Shown: positions 28,900 to 30,602 of the stretch, in pieces
How the letters are laid out: each line of letters begins with the position of its first letter
Position numbering within the stretch: the stretch's first letter is position 1
DNA from: Enterococcus sp. 4G2_DIV0659
GTDB lineage: Bacteria; Bacillota; Bacilli; Lactobacillales; Enterococcaceae
Direction of reading: 5' to 3'
NCBI RefSeq assembly: GCF_002140715.2
Contig: NZ_NGLE02000002.1
Location: 1-30,602, forward strand
DNA: 30,602 nucleotides
Notes under the pieces: generated by a model
What the model saw: only the letters and a program-made list of their open reading frames with translations
Told to the model about the DNA's origin: nothing
The model's database searches: none
Made by a program: the position numbers and the translations under genes

Positions 28900-29130
28900 A
28901 TGATGAAAAGAATGTTAAGTGAGATTGAATCAGATTTCAATGAGATCAAAAATCAGAAAGGCTCATACAATAGGAATTTGGTACTCGTAGAATTAATGAA
29001 TGAACTAGAAAAACATTACACAACAATGATGATTTATGAAACTGAAGAGCAGCTGCAAGCAGAATTAAAAAATAATGCTGCCATGAGATTATACAGGGAA
29101 ATTTCTTTTGCTAGGACAGATGAGGACTAG
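28900..29130 (+). CDS. Hypothetical helical protein, 76 residues
   Basis: ATG 28900 (a second ATG follows) with GAAGGAGGATG, ten bases after the previous gene. All-helical and acidic (EIESDFNEIKNQKGSYN, ELVELMNELEKHYTTMM). Unknown family. Part of the operon driven from 28374. Confidence 0.6.
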   Translation: MMKRMLSEIESDFNEIKNQKGSYNRNLVLVELMNELEKHYTTMMIYETEEQLQAELKNNAAMRLYREISFARTDED

Positions 29131-29162
29131 TCTCAAAAAGGATAAGAAAGAAGGTTTGTAAA

Positions 29163-29384
29163 ATGTTTGAACAAAACGAAAACTATGAGTTATTTCAATT
29201 TTTACGACTGTTTGAAGAACAAGAAAAAAACTATTCTGAAATGAATGAAGATGATGTTCAAGATACAAAAATTCGTATGAGGGAATTAAAAAAAGAAATC
29301 GAAAAAAGAGAATTATCTATTGAAAGCGGTAAGGCAGCATTGATAGATTTGGAAACAAATTTTAATGAAAACAACTATCTGTAA
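29163..29384 (+). CDS. Hypothetical coiled-coil protein, 73 residues
   Basis: ATG 29163, with GAAAGAAGG upstream. Strongly charged helix with heptads (IRMRELKKEIEKRELSIESG). The preceding junction contains CAAAAAGGAT at 29134. Function unknown. Confidence 0.6.
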   Translation: MFEQNENYELFQFLRLFEEQEKNYSEMNEDDVQDTKIRMRELKKEIEKRELSIESGKAALIDLETNFNENNYL

Positions 29385-29421
29385 AATTAATTCCCAAAAA
29401 GGATCAGTAGGAGGTAAAGGA

Positions 29422-29694
29422 ATGATTGATAGTAAAAATCAATGGAAAAGGTCACTAGTAGAGTTTTTACTCTTATTTGTTATTTATGAGGTAGTGTTAC
29501 TTTTTGAAGTATTTGTAATAATAAAAATGATTGTTTTACAGGCGGTCAATCCTCCAATTATTGGATTTATGTTTGAGAATGTAAAAGAAGGTATACGCCA
29601 AATTAATTTCATAGATTTCTTGGATAATGGTAAAGGGTTATGCGTGCTGCTTACATTCTTTTCAACAGTTTTAGCTTTGGGATCGATGGATTAA
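29422..29694 (+). CDS. Small membrane protein, two segments
   Basis: 90 residues; ATG 29422 with AGGAGGTAAAGG. A longer in-frame reading from 29365 overlaps the previous gene without a ribosome site. Two hydrophobic segments (FLLLFVIYEVVLLFEVFVIIKM, about 15-37, and the C-terminal GLCVLLTFFSTVLALGS). Function unknown; an entry-exclusion-like or holin-like role would fit size and topology, without further support. Confidence 0.6.
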   Translation: MIDSKNQWKRSLVEFLLLFVIYEVVLLFEVFVIIKMIVLQAVNPPIIGFMFENVKEGIRQINFIDFLDNGKGLCVLLTFFSTVLALGSMD

Positions 29695-29733
29695 AAGATT
29701 GATTCCCAATAACGATTGAAAAAGGGTAGTGAA

Positions 29734-29967
29734 ATGATTTTTAAGCAAAGAAGTGAACAAGAGAAGCAAATTAAAAAAATTGAACGTGAATTATTGAAAC
29801 TTAAACGTAAACGGGACTCTCTACAACCTAGAGTAAAAACTACTTTATTCTTTAAAAAAGAAGTAGAAGAAGTTGTCCCAGTATCTCAATATGAAGAAGT
29901 ACAGAAAATAACTACTAAGATTACTGAATTAGAAGATAAATTAGTGGTTCTCAAAAAGGATCGGTAA
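29734..29967 (+). CDS. Hypothetical basic coiled-coil protein, 77 residues
   Basis: ATG 29734, preceded by AAAGGGTAGTG. Lys/Glu-rich helix (EKQIKKIERELLKLKRKRDS), a short middle turn (KTTLFFKKEVEEVVPVSQ), then a second helix (TKITELEDKLVVLKKDR): a helical hairpin. The stop codon lies in the first arm of the repeat at 29966. Function unknown. Confidence 0.6.
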   Translation: MIFKQRSEQEKQIKKIERELLKLKRKRDSLQPRVKTTLFFKKEVEEVVPVSQYEEVQKITTKITELEDKLVVLKKDR

Positions 29968-30038
29968 CTGTTCAATAAGGTATACTCTATTGAACAGTTA
30001 GGGAATGCCGAAAAATCAAGATTTCTACCTGTTCAATA
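29966..30038. repeat. Inverted and direct repeats CTGTTCAATA, resolvase-site or operator candidate
   Basis: AACTGTTCAATA (29966-29977) and TATTGAACAGTT (29988-29999) form a perfect 12-bp inverted repeat around AGGTATACTC. A third copy, CTGTTCAATAGAGT (30029-30042), matches the complement of the right half over 14 bases. Three such sites near a serine resolvase gene suggest a res/six-like site. The first pair is also able to act as a terminator for the operon before it, but has no T-run. Confidence 0.5.
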
Positions 30039-30086
30039 GAGTTGTTCAAAATTAATAATGAAAAACACCATTTTTCGAGATTATGT

Positions 30087-30092
30087 TATAAT
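30087..30092 (+). promoter_or_regulatory. Toxin promoter, extended -10
   Basis: TATAAT preceded by TG and one base; no clear -35. Transcription would start near 30099. Confidence 0.65.
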
Positions 30093-30140
30093 AGAAAAGT
30101 AGAAAGTTTATGACGGTGGCAATTTCTCTATAAAGGGGGA

Positions 30141-30185
30141 ATGCCTATGTTTTTCATTGTTTGCTTTTTCCCTAGAAGGGAGTAG
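30141..30185 (+). CDS. Leader ORF of the toxin mRNA (14 codons)
   Basis: ATG 30141 with AAAGGGGGA upstream, encoding MPMFFIVCFFPRRE. Its last codons (AGAAGGGAG) form the ribosome site of the toxin, whose TTG start is two bases after the leader stop. Translation of the leader would therefore control translation of the toxin. An alternative is that the leader itself is only a decoy for regulation by RNA folding. Confidence 0.5.
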   Translation: MPMFFIVCFFPRRE

Positions 30186-30187
30186 CC

Positions 30188-30271
30188 TTGTCTGTTTATG
30201 AAGCATTAATGTTTGCGATAGCATTCGCAACGTTAATACTGAAGATCAGCAACAAAAACAATAAAAAATAG
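30188..30271 (+). CDS. Type I toxin, small hydrophobic 'holin-like' peptide
   Basis: 27 residues with a TTG start. Begins MSVYEALMFAIAFATLIL and ends ISNKNNKK: a single short membrane helix with a basic, Asn-rich tail. This is the pattern of the 'putative holin-like toxin' peptides (Hol_Tox family) of Lactobacillales plasmids and chromosomes. Such peptides damage the membrane when over-made and are kept down by an antisense RNA, giving plasmid retention by killing plasmid-free cells. The gene order promoter, leader, toxin, two-way terminator, convergent antisense promoter supports a type I system. Confidence 0.75.
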   Translation: MSVYEALMFAIAFATLILKISNKNNKK

Positions 30272-30308
30272 ACCGTCATAACCTTTGGCTGGGTTGATGG
30301 TCTATTTT
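30269..30308. terminator. Bidirectional terminator of the toxin-antitoxin pair
   Basis: TAGACC with GGTCTA, and inner AT-AACC with GGGTT-AT, loop TTTGGCT. T-rich flanks on both strands. ACCGTCATAA at 30272-30281 is the exact complement of TTATGACGGT at 30108-30117 in the toxin mRNA 5' end. Confidence 0.7.
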
Positions 30309-30347
30309 GCCTATATTACCTAAGCTACCGTCTTAAACGGGCTACAT

Positions 30348-30376
30348 GAGGGCGTATGTCGAGTACGTCCTCTTTT
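30348..30376. terminator. Second hairpin, terminator on the plus strand
   Basis: GAGGGCGTA (30348) with TACGTCCTC (30364), one mismatch, followed by TTTTCG. On the minus strand it would be the 5' hairpin of the antisense RNA. Confidence 0.65.
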
Positions 30377-30426
30377 CGTATTCAGTATAACAGAATTAAG
30401 CTAATAAATCCAGTGGAGGGCTATAT

Positions 30427-30602
30427 ATGTCAAAGATTGGTTATGCACGTGTCAGCAGCAAAGAACAGAACTTAGATCGGCAGCTGGTTGCGTTAGAGGG
30501 CGTTTCTAAGGTCTTTTCGGACAAGTTAAGCGGACAAGACACCAAACGGCCGCAATTAAAAGCGATGCTTGATTATATCCGAGACGGTGATATTGTCGTT
30601 GT
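30427..30602 (+). CDS. Serine resolvase/invertase, Inc18 type, N-terminal part
   Basis: 58 codons are visible before the window ends. ATG 30427 with GTGGAGGG upstream. IGYARVSSKEQNLDRQL carries the catalytic Ser at position 10 and the usual Arg; FSDKLSGQDTKRPQL and MLDYIRDGDIVV continue the catalytic domain. It is close to the beta recombinase of pSM19035 and the resolvases of pAMbeta1/pIP501 as I recall them. Such enzymes resolve plasmid multimers at a site upstream of their gene, so that each daughter cell receives a copy. Confidence 0.92.
   Translation, partial: MSKIGYARVSSKEQNLDRQLVALEGVSKVFSDKLSGQDTKRPQLKAMLDYIRDGDIVV

Larger units (their letters stand above)
30262..30377 (-). ncRNA. 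Antisense (antitoxin) RNA
   Basis: On the minus strand an extended -10 TG-T-TATACT lies at 30384-30392, giving a start near 30377. The RNA would begin with the hairpin 30348-30376, cross the 3' part of the toxin transcript and stop at the stem 30269-30304, which on this strand is followed by TATTTTTTATTG. Ends are approximate. Confidence 0.6.

Overview
The window looks like a 30.6 kb piece of a low-GC Gram-positive conjugative plasmid, most probably from Enterococcus or a close relative. It is AT-rich with strong Shine-Dalgarno sites. The left edge carries the C-terminal part of a RepE/RepS-type (Inc18, theta) replication initiator, and the right edge the start of an Inc18-type serine resolvase. 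No rRNA, tRNA, CRISPR array, insertion sequence or antibiotic-resistance gene was seen. Nearly everything reads left to right. The exception is one regulator gene near the left end.

Layout. (1) 1-956: partial rep and a short convergent intergenic stretch that may hold the origin. (2) 957-2611: a control module with a leftward Rgg/PrgX-like (RRNPP) regulator, a divergent 21-codon hydrophobic peptide gene, two matching palindromic sites, a long structured leader with a possible antisense promoter, and a very strong terminator before the first larger gene. (3) 2658-5017: small genes of unknown function and a membrane-anchored coiled-coil protein. (4) 5158-7755: a large LPSTG-anchored adhesin. 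(5) 7826-20317: a Tcp/VirB-like type IV secretion operon. It has two different glucosaminidase-CHAP wall hydrolases, several single-pass proteins, a Pro-Thr-Glu repeat wall protein, TcpC (VirB8-like), TcpD, TcpE, the VirB4 ATPase and a VirB6-like channel protein. (6) 20402-24471: a DNA-processing module with an HTH/coiled-coil DNA-binding protein flanked by copies of a repeat, a 593-bp non-coding region dense in inverted repeats and 12-bp iterons (best oriT candidate), a wHTH protein of the Replic_Relax type and a VirD4-like coupling ATPase. (7) 24472-28143: a probable leading region encoding a J-domain protein, an SSB, a lipoprotein nuclease and small proteins. (8) 28374-29967: a small operon behind a promoter buried in a 24-bp-arm palindrome. 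(9) 29966-30602: resolvase-like repeats, a type I toxin-antitoxin locus and the partial resolvase.

How it may work together (inference). A secreted peptide read by the Rgg-like protein would switch transcription into the transfer region, with the structured leader and terminator as a second gate. The adhesin would bring cells together, the hydrolases would open the wall, and the TcpC-TcpH/VirB4 channel would carry DNA processed at the iteron/palindrome region by the Replic_Relax protein and the coupling ATPase. The leading-region genes would protect incoming DNA, and the toxin-antitoxin and resolvase would stabilise the plasmid. Most notable are the peptide-regulator circuit on a Tcp-type transfer system, the lack of any recognisable classical relaxase, and a PD-(D/E)XK-like signature in the candidate that stands in its place.
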